A stretch of 64,000 bases of DNA, from contig PHBZ01000011.1 in the NCBI GenBank assembly GCA_002840755.1, positions 56,728-120,727 on the forward strand, in the 5' to 3' direction. This document shows, piece by piece, positions 53,091 to 62,302 of the stretch. The DNA is from Chloroflexi bacterium HGW-Chloroflexi-10. Its GTDB lineage: Bacteria > Chloroflexota > Anaerolineae > Anaerolineales > Anaerolineaceae. A program made the translations under genes and the position numbers. Within the stretch, counting starts at the first letter, position 1; every line of letters begins with the position of its first letter. The notes beneath the pieces are model-generated. The model was not told the DNA's origin. It saw nothing but the letters and a program-made list of their open reading frames with translations, and searched no databases.

Positions 53091-53666
53091 CTATTTTTCC
53101 GGAAAGAAGCTGAGAGACCAGTGCCCGGCATAGGCAAATACGAGCATTTTCAGGATTTTTCCGATGGCACAGGCTGTCAGAAATTTCCAGATGGGCAGCT
53201 TTAATGCGCCGGAAGCCATGCCGGCCACATCCATCACCGGATTGGGGATGAAGGACAGCAGAATAATAATGAAGAAGGACATTCGGGGATGCGTTCTCAT
53301 CCAATTTACCAGGCGGTTGTAGCGCTCACGTTTCTCCATCAGACCCTGACCGCTAAAACCGGCGGCATATCCGGAGAGCTCGCCCAGAGAAGCGCCCAGC
53401 CCGGCGGCGACAGCCACGCCCACGGGGTTGAAGATGGCGCCCATGGCAGTGGTGATGGCGATACCCGGTAAGGGGATAATGATGGTGGCGTTGGCGGCAA
53501 TCGAGATGAGAAAGATGCCGATGTAGCCGTATTCCTGGAGTTTCTCCACCTGGTCACGGAAGATGAAGAGCAGCACCATCAGCGCAATGACACCGGCCAT
53601 AACCAGGATGCGGATTACTGTTGAAGGTTGTTTTTTTTCTTCTAAGGGGGTGTTTTCTGGCTGCAT
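53091..53666 (-). CDS. VTT-domain (DedA/SNARE-associated-like) membrane protein
   Basis: 191-aa membrane protein with about five helices. The N-terminal helix follows a short charged lead. GYIGIFLISIAANATIIIPLPGIAITTAMGAIFNPVGVAVAAGLGASLGELSGY contains the re-entrant region of VTT/DedA proteins, and FIPNPVMDVAGMASGALKLP is a second conserved patch. DedA relatives flip or scramble lipids such as undecaprenyl phosphate or phosphatidylethanolamine. The start at 53666 (MQPENTP) is chosen because the upstream in-frame extension is Cys/His-rich and unlike the family. Convergent with the phosphotransferase gene, 14-base gap. Confidence 0.82.
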   Translation of the reverse strand: MQPENTPLEEKKQPSTVIRILVMAGVIALMVLLFIFRDQVEKLQEYGYIGIFLISIAANATIIIPLPGIAITTAMGAIFNPVGVAVAAGLGASLGELSGYAAGFSGQGLMEKRERYNRLVNWMRTHPRMSFFIIILLSFIPNPVMDVAGMASGALKLPIWKFLTACAIGKILKMLVFAYAGHWSLSFFPEK

Positions 53667-53885
53667 AGGTTTGTCATTGGCTCCTGCCGGGTTGTGCTGA
53701 TGCGCGTATTGGCGATCAATACGGACATCTCCATTGTACTGTTTAATATACGGATTGTCTGTGAAAAAGATGCAGGAAACGCAAACAGGTTGGGGGGCGA
53801 GGCATGGGGTATTGAACGGGTGGGATAATCTTTCCGGCCTCGCCCGTACAAGATGGAATTTGGCTGAGGGAGACACGTGCTCTGA

Positions 53886-53905
53886 GGGCGACGCATGCGT
53901 CGCCC
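53886..53905. repeat. Perfect 20-nt GC-rich palindrome
   Basis: GGGCGACGCA at 53886-53895 is exactly mirrored by its complement at 53896-53905, with extra CCTAC beyond. The sequence resembles an intergenic repeat I recall from Chloroflexota genomes. Copy number in this genome is unknown. Confidence 0.55.
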
Positions 53906-54429
53906 CTACGGATTCGGGGTTAGCGGCGGGGTATTCGTTTTTCGTTATCTGTTGAAAAAGAATTCCAATCGGAACGAATGTGTTTCTGGGAAATGACCTG
54001 TGTGGGTGGGGGTGTCTGCGGAGGTAGCCGTGGATATGCTGTTATTTTGCCAGTATTCGTTTTGGAACGAATGGGGGTAGAACAGTAGTGAGTATTGAGT
54101 AATGAGTAAGTGATGTGACCCGTCCGGAAAAAGGTTTATAGATAGAAACGGGAATCAGACAATGGGACCGTATGGGTGGGTAGTTGTGTATTCAGTTTTT
54201 AATGTGCTATTTTCTTAACTCTCAATATGCAAGGTACAGATTTTGATGCTGGTGAAGGGCTAGGCGATCGTTTGATTCCAGGGGAGAATTAATTTTCGCC
54301 CGGCCCTTTTATGCCGCAGTGGTTTGCGACAAAACCATTATAGAATAAATGTTCTAATATGTCAAGCCCCAATTAGAGAAAAAATTCGGTTTCTGAAAGC
54401 CAATATGCAAACAGCGGCTGAGCATAAAC
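53906..54429. other. Long non-coding spacer
   Basis: About 520 bases without a credible gene. It contains a degenerate GTGAGTATTGAGTAATGAGTAAG simple repeat (about 54088-54111) and a LexA-like dyad TAGAATAAATGTTCTA (54341-54356). The character is of decayed intergenic DNA. Confidence 0.5.
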
Positions 54430-54438
54430 TGCTATAAT
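54430..54438 (+). promoter_or_regulatory. Extended -10 promoter before the first propeller lipoprotein
   Basis: TGC then TATAAT at 54433-54438, an extended -10. An ATG at 54446 falls near the expected transcript start and opens a 15-codon frame (54446-54493, MKKSGIGDPVEQGGD), which may be a leader peptide ending just after the GGGAGG site for the next gene. Confidence 0.4.
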
Positions 54439-54503
54439 TGATTCAATGAAAAAATCCGGAATTGGTGATCCGGTTGAACAGGGAGGCGATTAAAAAGCTG
54501 TTT

Positions 54504-55817
54504 ATGAGAACTATCAAATTTTGCTTAAGGACCATAATTCTTGTTGTGTTGGTTGGGTGTATGGCGCGTCCGGCTCAACAGGCTGTGCAGGAAAATCAGG
54601 CAACTCAAACTGCAACATCTTTGCCGTCTGTCGCACCGACAGCAACCCATGTTCCCCAACCAACCGCAGAACCAGAGACAGTTTCTCCCCTTGAGGAGAT
54701 TGTATTTGGTCCCTGCCTGGAGACTCAGTTGGGTTTTGCGGAAAATATTAATATTCCCTGGAATCTGATTGGAGGAGATGGGGAAAATTTTATTGTATTA
54801 GATGTCAATACTATGACAAAGGGTAATCTCAGTTATCTTGAAGAAGTAGGGCCGGATGGATTGCCTACTCGATTGGGTGATATAAAAATTTCTCCGGATG
54901 GGAAATGGATCGCGTATGAAGGGTCATACTCGAAAAAGAATAGGTTATATATCGATTCTGCGTTAACCTTGTTAAATCAAACCGAAGAAAAAAGTATTGG
55001 TTTGGAAATTAAACAACCGTATCGTTTAAAGCGGTGGGTTGATGCAGATACTTTATTGATTCATTATGAAGATCCTGAGGCGCCGTATTTATACCTGACT
55101 TCATTTTTTGATCCTGTCAGCGGGGATGAGTATATTTTTTCGATTCGAGATTTGCCGAATTACTACGATGAAGACGGTGGAGCGTTTATGGTTGCCAATT
55201 ATTGGCTTGACGGGGATTTAGTGCCTGACCCAACAATGACCAGGATCATTTATCCGGCCATAGACCAAACAGACTCTTATGTTTACAATATTCTTTGGGA
55301 TTCTAAAGAGGAAAAAATAATAACCCGTTTTCAGTATATGGTAATAGCTTTTAATGAACCTTTTTGGGCATTAGATGGAAGTGATTTTATAATGCGCAAT
55401 TTCTTGGAAAAAGAAAAAGGGAAATGGTATAGTGACTGGTTTCTGATGAGTAGAGAAGGGGATTATCGGCAAATTACAAGTTTTATGGATTTTATGGAAA
55501 TTGGTTATTATTTTGATGATATCAGTCGATCGCCTGATGGGCGGTATCTTGTTTTTCGTCTAAGCTATGAAATGGATGGTTTAGATAAAGCAAAGTATAT
55601 TTTATTGGATATCAAAAGTAGTGAATTATCCGGGTTTTGTATTGATTCTTCCTATGAAGAGGGAAGTATGAATACACCGGTTCCGTGGTCGCCGGATAGT
55701 CGATATATAGAGATTGATTTAAAAGAAGGAATACTGATTGTTAATGTAGAGGAGCGGACAGCAACTAAAATCGCTGAGGATGTATTTGCTTACGGATGGA
55801 TTGTGCGGGAGGAATAA
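54504..55817 (+). CDS. Beta-propeller-like lipoprotein 1
   Basis: 437-aa lipoprotein. The N terminus MRTIKFCLRTIILVVLVGC ends in a lipobox (Cys19), followed by a Thr/Gln/Pro-rich linker (about 25-60). The rest shows repeated TolB/WD40-like phrases: IKISPDGKWIAYEG, RSPDGRYLVFRLS and VPWSPDSRYIEIDL, each ending a blade. It is probably a cell-surface beta-propeller that binds proteins or glycans. The ATG at 54504 is chosen because the signal peptide begins there; an in-frame TTG at 54462 would add an unlikely extension. Lower GC than surrounding metabolic genes. Confidence 0.72.
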   Translation: MRTIKFCLRTIILVVLVGCMARPAQQAVQENQATQTATSLPSVAPTATHVPQPTAEPETVSPLEEIVFGPCLETQLGFAENINIPWNLIGGDGENFIVLDVNTMTKGNLSYLEEVGPDGLPTRLGDIKISPDGKWIAYEGSYSKKNRLYIDSALTLLNQTEEKSIGLEIKQPYRLKRWVDADTLLIHYEDPEAPYLYLTSFFDPVSGDEYIFSIRDLPNYYDEDGGAFMVANYWLDGDLVPDPTMTRIIYPAIDQTDSYVYNILWDSKEEKIITRFQYMVIAFNEPFWALDGSDFIMRNFLEKEKGKWYSDWFLMSREGDYRQITSFMDFMEIGYYFDDISRSPDGRYLVFRLSYEMDGLDKAKYILLDIKSSELSGFCIDSSYEEGSMNTPVPWSPDSRYIEIDLKEGILIVNVEERTATKIAEDVFAYGWIVREE

Positions 55818-56045
55818 TTAGCGTTTCCTCAACCGCAACACGCGCCCGGATCAGACCAATTTGTATGCGCCCAGCCCTTTACAGGGTGCTACGCAGACCG
55901 CGGGATCGCTCCGCTGGGGCTGCGGGGTTTGTGTCAAGCAGTAAATACTCAACAAAATTTACTTTGTGGCGTAGAGTGCAAAGGATGGTACGACGTGATA
56001 ATTTTAGATCAGATTACGCTATCGATTAAGAGGCGATTATATGAT

Positions 56046-57284
56046 ATGAGAACAAATATCAATCGTATTTTTTGGGGATGGATAATTTTGGTTCTTGGAG
56101 TGATTGTTTTTCTATCAGGATGTGTCTCCAACAAAGGTAATAATGCGCATATAACAAGTTGTGATAATGAAAATGCTGGGAAACCATTAGATCAGGATTT
56201 TAAATTTCCCGGGACTCTTTTATTTGCTGATCGGCTTGAAACAGAAATAATTGCTTTGGACGGGGAAACTCATGAGGTTATTCCCATCATAGATGATATT
56301 AAAATAGAAGACACTTCAATTTCACCCTTAACACCTGATGGCAAATGGTTAATGGTTTTTCAAAATCAAATTTCAGACCAGGGTCAGGTTAAAATTCAAT
56401 TAATTTCGTATCAAGGGATCATTGAAAATAAAAGCATTTTTTTTATTGATTCGTATTTTGGCGAAAGAAAGATAGATTTTTGGCAGCAAGTGATCTGGAG
56501 GAATAATTCTGTCATACAAGGACACGCCTTTAGCAGTAACCTTGAAGGCGCTTACGAAATGGGTGAAATAACGCTTTTAAATCCATTTCAAATGAATTGG
56601 AGTATTATTACAAAAAAATATGATCTTCCGGATCATGCTGCAGATAGCGGGTATTCAATTTCACCGGATTTTTCCAGAATCATTTTTCTCAATAAAAAAT
56701 ATAACCTGGTTTTATATGATCTTATTCATAACAGAAAGCTTTGGGAGTATTCTGAAAGAAATGATATCTATAAGTATAATAACCAATCAACAATTATGCA
56801 CGATGTTGTTTGGTCTGACGATGGAAGTATATTTGCAATACCAATAGCGAATACAGATAAAGACGTTCGGGGAATTTTAGTAATGGATAAAAATGGTAAT
56901 ATGATGAATTTTATGGATTATAGAAATGATCCATATGGACTTAGCTGGTCACATGATGGAAAAATAATAGCATTTGGTATTAGTCGTTGTTCTGATTTGG
57001 AATGTGAGACTATAAAACCGATTATAAGTTTGTATCGAGTAGAGGGTGATTTGATTCAAGATATATGCGCGCTTGGTGAAGATTATGACTCTAGAAGTAT
57101 TCAATGGTCGCCTGATGATGAATATATTGCTTATGCTTCTTTGTTGAATTCGTCTACTAACACGAAAATCCTTATTCAAAAATTGGATGATTCACAAGTT
57201 AGAATCGTTGAAATAGAAGGTAGAGAATTAAAATTGTTGGGATGGTCTAAATATAAGTGGGTAATACCAACAAATAGTAATTAA
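56046..57284 (+). CDS. Beta-propeller-like lipoprotein 2
   Basis: 412-aa lipoprotein. The signal peptide ends VFLSGC (Cys near 25). The body has repeated strand patterns with ISPLTPDGKWLMVFQ, YSISPDFSRIIFLN, VVWSDDGSIFAIPI, LSWSHDGKIIAFGI and IQWSPDDEYIAYAS, each about 60-70 residues apart, indicating a six-bladed or similar propeller. It resembles the preceding gene in plan but is not a close copy. The start at 56046 gives a clean signal peptide; upstream in-frame sequence is Cys-rich and GC-rich, unlike coding sequence of this cluster. The 228-base spacer before it holds nothing recognisable. Confidence 0.72.
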   Translation: MRTNINRIFWGWIILVLGVIVFLSGCVSNKGNNAHITSCDNENAGKPLDQDFKFPGTLLFADRLETEIIALDGETHEVIPIIDDIKIEDTSISPLTPDGKWLMVFQNQISDQGQVKIQLISYQGIIENKSIFFIDSYFGERKIDFWQQVIWRNNSVIQGHAFSSNLEGAYEMGEITLLNPFQMNWSIITKKYDLPDHAADSGYSISPDFSRIIFLNKKYNLVLYDLIHNRKLWEYSERNDIYKYNNQSTIMHDVVWSDDGSIFAIPIANTDKDVRGILVMDKNGNMMNFMDYRNDPYGLSWSHDGKIIAFGISRCSDLECETIKPIISLYRVEGDLIQDICALGEDYDSRSIQWSPDDEYIAYASLLNSSTNTKILIQKLDDSQVRIVEIEGRELKLLGWSKYKWVIPTNSN

Positions 57285-57306
57285 TTCTGGAACCAAAAAA
57301 TTTGAT

Positions 57307-57489
57307 TTGATCATTAGAGGATTACATAGCTTAGTTGGTATAAAAGTTAATGGCGCTTATGGATATTTAAAAGTATCGGTTGGAGATGATGGTACTGAAC
57401 TTTCGGTTATTGTGACGGGTATTTCTAGAAATATATCGTTAGATAATCCATATGATGAGAAGAATTGGGTCAGGATCTATAATCCTTGA
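57307..57489 (+). pseudogene. Short unassigned frame between propeller genes
   Basis: A 60-codon frame with a TTG start, beginning MIIRGLHSLVGIK and ending KNWVRIYNP. It has beta-strand-like composition, no signal peptide and no ribosome-binding site. It may be a remnant of a longer extracellular gene. The function is not recognisable. Confidence 0.25.
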
Positions 57490-57510
57490 GATTTTTAGGA
57501 AGCCAAAAAT

Positions 57511-59019
57511 ATGAAAACAAAGAATTTGCTTTTTGTATTACCGATATTACTTCTCATTATATTAGGAAGTAAATGTTCAGGATTTTCGCATCAGGATATT
57601 ACTCGAACAACGGATGGTCAGACAACAGAAGCTGTGAAAAAATATCAGGAAACACAAGAATTATCAACTCACGTTTCTGAGTTTCGTCCAACATTGGTGA
57701 AACCAACAGAGACTGTGATATCAACAGTAACTTTTAGACAAGGATTAAAAATCAATACCGATGGTTTACCGATTGGTCAATACGTCGTTTTTTATGATTT
57801 AGAAGGAGAGAATCAGATTTATGCTTTAAATTTACAAGGAAAAGCATATCCCATTGGGGTATCTGATGATATCTATTCTCAATCCATTAATTCCAGGGTG
57901 ATTTTTTCAAAAAATAAAATCCGAATAAACGATTCGAACACCCCCATTTTTCTAGATTTACCCGAGACCAAAGAGAATTGCAGATTGTTTTCCGCCACTA
58001 ATGACGGTTCCTTGTTTGCAGCTGCATGTGATAATGAAAGCACTTGGGTCTATAGATATTATGAAGGAACTATTGAGCAAATAATTCAATTAGATAAATC
58101 GTATTATCCATTTCTATCACCACAAGGAGGGAAAATAGCTTATACCGATAAGGATAATGGCAGAATTTATATCGGGGAATTATCATCTTCATCAGTGATC
58201 AATGTTATTAAAACGATTTTCAATGGCGGTAATAGACTTTTTTGGTCGCCCGATGGGGTTTCTTTCGGTGTTAACTACGGAACTTTGATTTCTATCCAAA
58301 ATATAGGTAGGGCGGATATTTTTGAATTAACTTCTGATAAGGGATCGTTTAATGGTTTTACATGGTTTCCGGATAATAAGAACATAGCTTATGTGTTAAA
58401 TACATACGGAGAAGATAATGAAGATATAAGTGAAATTCATGTTTTGAAACTCGATGAGGAACAAGATTTTATTTTGTATGAAGATAATGGTTTGCTTGAA
58501 ATGACTGGCTGGTTAAATATTCATTCCAAATTTCATAAAGGTGGGAAATATATAACATTACCGCAGGAAAATGAATTGTATTTGCTTTCCACTTATGGAG
58601 AAGGTGAGGAACCAGTATACCAATTACAAGAAGGGGATGACGTTACTATTTTAGATCAGTATCAGGATATCGGTGAAGAGCGTTGGTGGTTGGTAGAATC
58701 AGATAATCTGCAGGGATGGATTCTGGAAACAAAGGATTATTTTCAAGATGATTGGGAAAGCGATTTAAAACCTGCGATGTTTCAAGTTGGAAGTCATCTG
58801 GTGGTTACAACGGATGGTGAGGATTTGCGACTGCGTGAAACAGCTTCGATAAATGGGGAGATTATCCGTAAGCTACAACCCGGAGTCAGACTAAGTGTTA
58901 TAGACGGACCTTTGAAAATTGATGGCTATACCTGGTGGAAAGTTGCATTAGATGAATCCAATGTGGAAGGCTGGGTAGCTGAGGAAAGCTCATGGTTTGG
59001 TTCCATTCCAGAAGAATAA
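57511..59019 (+). CDS. Exported beta-propeller protein with C-terminal SH3 domains
   Basis: 502-aa exported protein. A hydrophobic signal (about 5-20) precedes a GSKCSG region; the -1 Lys makes a standard lipobox doubtful. Propeller-like repeats include LSPQGGKIAYTDKDNG, LFWSPDGVSFGVNYG and FTWFPDNKNIAYVLN (about 200-320). The C terminus has two bacterial SH3-like modules: about 365-415 (VYQLQEGDDVTILDQYQD, WWLVES, LQGWILE) and about 430-495 (GEDLRLRETASINGEIIRKL, YTWWKV, VEGWVAEES). SH3b domains often bind cell-wall peptides. It is the third of three adjacent propeller genes. Confidence 0.75.
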   Translation: MKTKNLLFVLPILLLIILGSKCSGFSHQDITRTTDGQTTEAVKKYQETQELSTHVSEFRPTLVKPTETVISTVTFRQGLKINTDGLPIGQYVVFYDLEGENQIYALNLQGKAYPIGVSDDIYSQSINSRVIFSKNKIRINDSNTPIFLDLPETKENCRLFSATNDGSLFAAACDNESTWVYRYYEGTIEQIIQLDKSYYPFLSPQGGKIAYTDKDNGRIYIGELSSSSVINVIKTIFNGGNRLFWSPDGVSFGVNYGTLISIQNIGRADIFELTSDKGSFNGFTWFPDNKNIAYVLNTYGEDNEDISEIHVLKLDEEQDFILYEDNGLLEMTGWLNIHSKFHKGGKYITLPQENELYLLSTYGEGEEPVYQLQEGDDVTILDQYQDIGEERWWLVESDNLQGWILETKDYFQDDWESDLKPAMFQVGSHLVVTTDGEDLRLRETASINGEIIRKLQPGVRLSVIDGPLKIDGYTWWKVALDESNVEGWVAEESSWFGSIPEE

Positions 59020-59284
59020 TACTGTGGTAGGCACCAGCCTGCCGGTGATGGACCCGACGGACACCGTTGTTAAAGCGGATAAGCAATCCGTCTTCAAACT
59101 GGCGTGTGCCAAAACCCAAACCACCACTGCGGATGGCAATGGCAGTCTGATCCAAACCGCACCCGGAGAGCAGCCAGCCAACGGCGAGCGTACCCCTGAA
59201 AACCAAGCCGCACACGCGTGTTGTTTGACTTTCAACTGCCTCTAGAAAAACAACAAATGATTAACTGGTCAAAAAAATTTATGC

Positions 59285-59293
59285 TGCTATACT
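59285..59293 (+). promoter_or_regulatory. Extended -10 of the UbiB-like gene
   Basis: TGC followed by TATACT (59288-59293), 21 bases before the ATG at 59315. The spacer from 59020 to here is relatively GC-rich and shows no recognisable gene. Confidence 0.35.
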
Positions 59294-59314
59294 GATTTTA
59301 ACAATGGAAATGCT

Positions 59315-61060
59315 ATGAAAACCAGTCAAGAAGATACCCTGCCTGCACGTGTTTTTAACAATGATTCTGAGAACCTGAGCGATTTTGGAAACAATCATCC
59401 TACAAAATTTCGTTTTCTGCGCGCCTTTGGGGTGACTCTCGGGATCGTGATCAACTTAAGCTTTTTCCAGCTCCTGGGTAAATTTTTTGGGACAGAGTGG
59501 GAAAACAGCAGAAGGCCGGCGGTTTACGGCAAGAATGCCCAAAAATTAAAGAGATTACTGCTTTCACTACAGGGTATATTTATCAAAGCCGGCCAGTTGA
59601 TCAGCGTTTTAAGCAATTTCCTGCCGGAATACTTCCGCAAGGAATTAGAAGAACTGCAAGACAAAATTCCTGCGCGGCCACTGAGCGAAATTTTCGGACG
59701 TATCCGCAAAGAGCTGGGGAAAGACCCGGAGCAGCTTTTTGCAGAATTCGATAAGAATCCGCTTGCCAGTGCTTCCCTGGCGCAGGTTCATTTAGCGAGG
59801 CTGCATGATGGCCGGCAGGTTGCTGTAAAGGTGCAGTATTTAGATATAGAGGCCAATACAAAAATAGATTTGCAGACGATTAAGGGACTGCTTTCTTTTT
59901 ACGGTTTTTTTCTGCGAATCAAGGGACTTGGGAACCTTCACAGCCAATTCAGTGAAATGATCCGAGAAGAATTGGATTTTCGCCTGGAAGCAGAGCATAT
60001 CGAAACAATCGCGGCTAATTTTGCGGGTAATCCTCAGGTCTTTTTCCCGAAGGTGATCCATGAACTATCGACGGAAAGAGTATTAACAACAGAATATATG
60101 CATGGGGTCAAAATATCTGATCTGGAGAAACTGGAAGAACTACACATAGACAGACAGGACCTTGCAGAACGTGTGGTAAGCGCCTATTGCCAGATGATTT
60201 TCAGCGACGGAATTTACCACGCAGATCCTCATCCGGGAAATATCCTGGTGCAGCCGGATGGGGGCATTGTTTTTCTGGATTTTGGGGCGGTCGCCAAATT
60301 ATCCGATGAGATGAAGAAGGGTATTCTCCAATTTTTTCAGGGGATCATCAAACGAGACAATGACCAGATTTCTGCCGGTTTGCAGCAAATGGGGTTGATC
60401 GCTTTACACGAAGATACGCAGCATGTTGAAGAGCTTGTTGACTATATCTACAGCCGGTTCTTGAAACAGATGACCGTTGAATCCTGGAATTTGGCGGATA
60501 TTCATGTTGAGATGCAAGACAAATTGGATATGATGGTTGATTTTTCAAAAATGGACATTTCTCTTCGGGAACTTATGGCAACTTTTCAGATACCGAAAGA
60601 TCTGGTGTTGCTGCAGCGCACCATTTTACTGCTACTGGGTTTGTGCACGCAGCTCAGCCCTACGATGAATCCCATGAAGACCATTCAACCGTATTTAGAA
60701 CAATTTGTTTTGGGCAAGGATAAGAATTGGGTCAAATTAATTGAAACCGCGGTTAAAGATATTGCCCTTTCGACAATTACCATTCCGGCAGATCTGCGGA
60801 GTTTTCTTAATAAAGCGAATCATGGTGAATTGGAAGTAAAAGTAAAAGGGCTGACTGAAAGCGCCAACCTGGTGTACGCTTTGGGTCACCAACTGCTGTT
60901 TGGTTTGTTCATTATGTTTTTCGGCGGGTTTGGATATTTCGCTTACAGCCATGGAGACATTACGCTTGCCAAAGGGTTGTTTGGTATCAGCGCCTTCTTC
61001 TTGTTAAGTTTGGGATTCTCTTTTTTGCGAGCCCGTAAATGGCAGAAAAAAGGACGCTGA
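59315..61060 (+). CDS. ABC1/AarF/UbiB-family atypical kinase
   Basis: 581-aa protein. The N-terminal extension contains the family's KxGQ motif (IKAGQL, Lys91 to Gln94) that covers the active site. ASASLAQVHLARLHDGRQVAVKVQ is the Ala-rich nucleotide loop with its Lys. YHADPHPGNILV and VFLDFGAVAKLS are the catalytic and metal motifs. One or two membrane helices close the C terminus (about 525-572). UbiB-type proteins are ATPases needed for quinone or lipid metabolism and may mobilise lipids. No ubiquinone or menaquinone genes lie nearby, so the exact role is open. Confidence 0.92.
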   Translation: MKTSQEDTLPARVFNNDSENLSDFGNNHPTKFRFLRAFGVTLGIVINLSFFQLLGKFFGTEWENSRRPAVYGKNAQKLKRLLLSLQGIFIKAGQLISVLSNFLPEYFRKELEELQDKIPARPLSEIFGRIRKELGKDPEQLFAEFDKNPLASASLAQVHLARLHDGRQVAVKVQYLDIEANTKIDLQTIKGLLSFYGFFLRIKGLGNLHSQFSEMIREELDFRLEAEHIETIAANFAGNPQVFFPKVIHELSTERVLTTEYMHGVKISDLEKLEELHIDRQDLAERVVSAYCQMIFSDGIYHADPHPGNILVQPDGGIVFLDFGAVAKLSDEMKKGILQFFQGIIKRDNDQISAGLQQMGLIALHEDTQHVEELVDYIYSRFLKQMTVESWNLADIHVEMQDKLDMMVDFSKMDISLRELMATFQIPKDLVLLQRTILLLLGLCTQLSPTMNPMKTIQPYLEQFVLGKDKNWVKLIETAVKDIALSTITIPADLRSFLNKANHGELEVKVKGLTESANLVYALGHQLLFGLFIMFFGGFGYFAYSHGDITLAKGLFGISAFFLLSLGFSFLRARKWQKKGR

Positions 61061-61112
61061 CCTGATAGCGGGTCGCATTCTAATTTAAACGATTTCCATG
61101 AGATGAACCATA

Positions 61113-61964
61113 ATGAACATTCTGTTTTACCATGATATTTCCACATTTCAACGCCAGGCGCTGCCCCTATTGAAAAGCCAATACGCGGTGAATAGTTTGA
61201 AATTGGGTATCCTTGAATATTTCCGTCAAAACGGAAACGAAGCAAACGACCATGTATTGGCTGCCGGCGTTGACCAGGATGTTGTTGTCGCGGTCTTTAT
61301 TCAGGCAAGGAGCCTGTATTTCTTTGCGCAGGAGGCTCATTTCAGCGAAAGTATTCACTGTGCTATCGATGAATTTCTCGCGCGACAGATAAAAATTCCT
61401 GCCATTATGGGGCGTGGCGATACGGCGTTACGCTTTGCCGAAGCCTGGAAACAACGAACGCAGACGGACTTCCTGTTCAGTGGGAAGGATTATCTCTACG
61501 AACTACAGCATATTGGGGATAAGCAACTGCCGTTGAAGGGCAACCTGCGGCGAGCCATCCCCGAAGATATGCCCGAACTTAAACCGCTTTTTGACGCGTA
61601 TTATCGTGAAGATCTTGGGATTACGCAAACCGAAAAAGAGCTTGAACAGAGCATCACGGAGCAGCTTGCAGAAAATGAGATTTATCTTTGGGATGATGAT
61701 GGCGTCAAGAGCATGGTGACGGCCATGCTCGCGTATGATAGCGGGGTTGAATTGGCCAATGTTTTTACAGCACCAGAACATAGAAAAAGGGGTTATGCCG
61801 CAGCGTGTATCGCTGAAATCTGCCGGAGATTGCTGCAGCGCTATGCCAGTATCGTGTTATTTGTTGATCAGAATAATACGGCTGCGAATTCGCTGTATAC
61901 CAAAATTGGATTTCGCGTCGTTGATGAAATGAACGGTTACACATTATCAGAAGCAGTGGTTTAA
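61113..61964 (+). CDS. GNAT-family acetyltransferase
   Basis: 283-aa protein. The N-terminal half (about 1-140) is a degenerate GNAT-like or DUF4081-like domain. The C-terminal half (about 145-280) is a GNAT fold: LRRAIPEDMPELKPLFDAYY, then VELANVFTAPEHRKRGYAAACIAEICRRLL, which includes the acetyl-CoA loop RKRGYA, and FVDQNNTAANSLYTKIGFRVVDEM. It transfers an acetyl group to an unknown amine. It follows the UbiB-like gene by 52 bases and may be in the same transcript. Confidence 0.85.
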   Translation: MNILFYHDISTFQRQALPLLKSQYAVNSLKLGILEYFRQNGNEANDHVLAAGVDQDVVVAVFIQARSLYFFAQEAHFSESIHCAIDEFLARQIKIPAIMGRGDTALRFAEAWKQRTQTDFLFSGKDYLYELQHIGDKQLPLKGNLRRAIPEDMPELKPLFDAYYREDLGITQTEKELEQSITEQLAENEIYLWDDDGVKSMVTAMLAYDSGVELANVFTAPEHRKRGYAAACIAEICRRLLQRYASIVLFVDQNNTAANSLYTKIGFRVVDEMNGYTLSEAVV

Positions 61965-62302
61965 AATTTCTTATCATAAAAGCGGGTGGCATGCCTGGTA
62001 TTCAAAATAACAAAAGGACGACGATCGATGGATTCTGGAAAAAATTAACCGGCGGCAATATGAGCGTCGCTTCACGTGTTAGTGACGCGGTGGGGCGATT
62101 GGCGCCTACAAGTGAATATAGATGCCGGGCAGGTTCGCGGCCACGGACACGATTGTGCCTGGGGCTGGAATTCCAAGGGCGTGGGATAGGTATGCATATG
62201 TGTATAACTCACCCATTGGAAATGATGATCCAAGCGGGCACTGCCCTTTTTGCTTGATAATTGGTGGATTGGCTATTGGTGCGTAGAAAGGACAACCAAA
62301 GT
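61965..62302. other. Degenerate spacer
   Basis: Contains short frames without ribosome-binding sites and a GC-rich patch (about 62065-62125, including GGGGCGATTGGCGCCTAC) that resembles a decayed copy of the palindromic repeat at 53886. No supported gene. Confidence 0.4.

Noticed and set aside
58898..59245. Frames on both strands in the spacer after the SH3 protein
   Set aside because: Both overlap the SH3 gene end, lack motifs and differ in base composition. The spacer may be a remnant but no gene can be supported.
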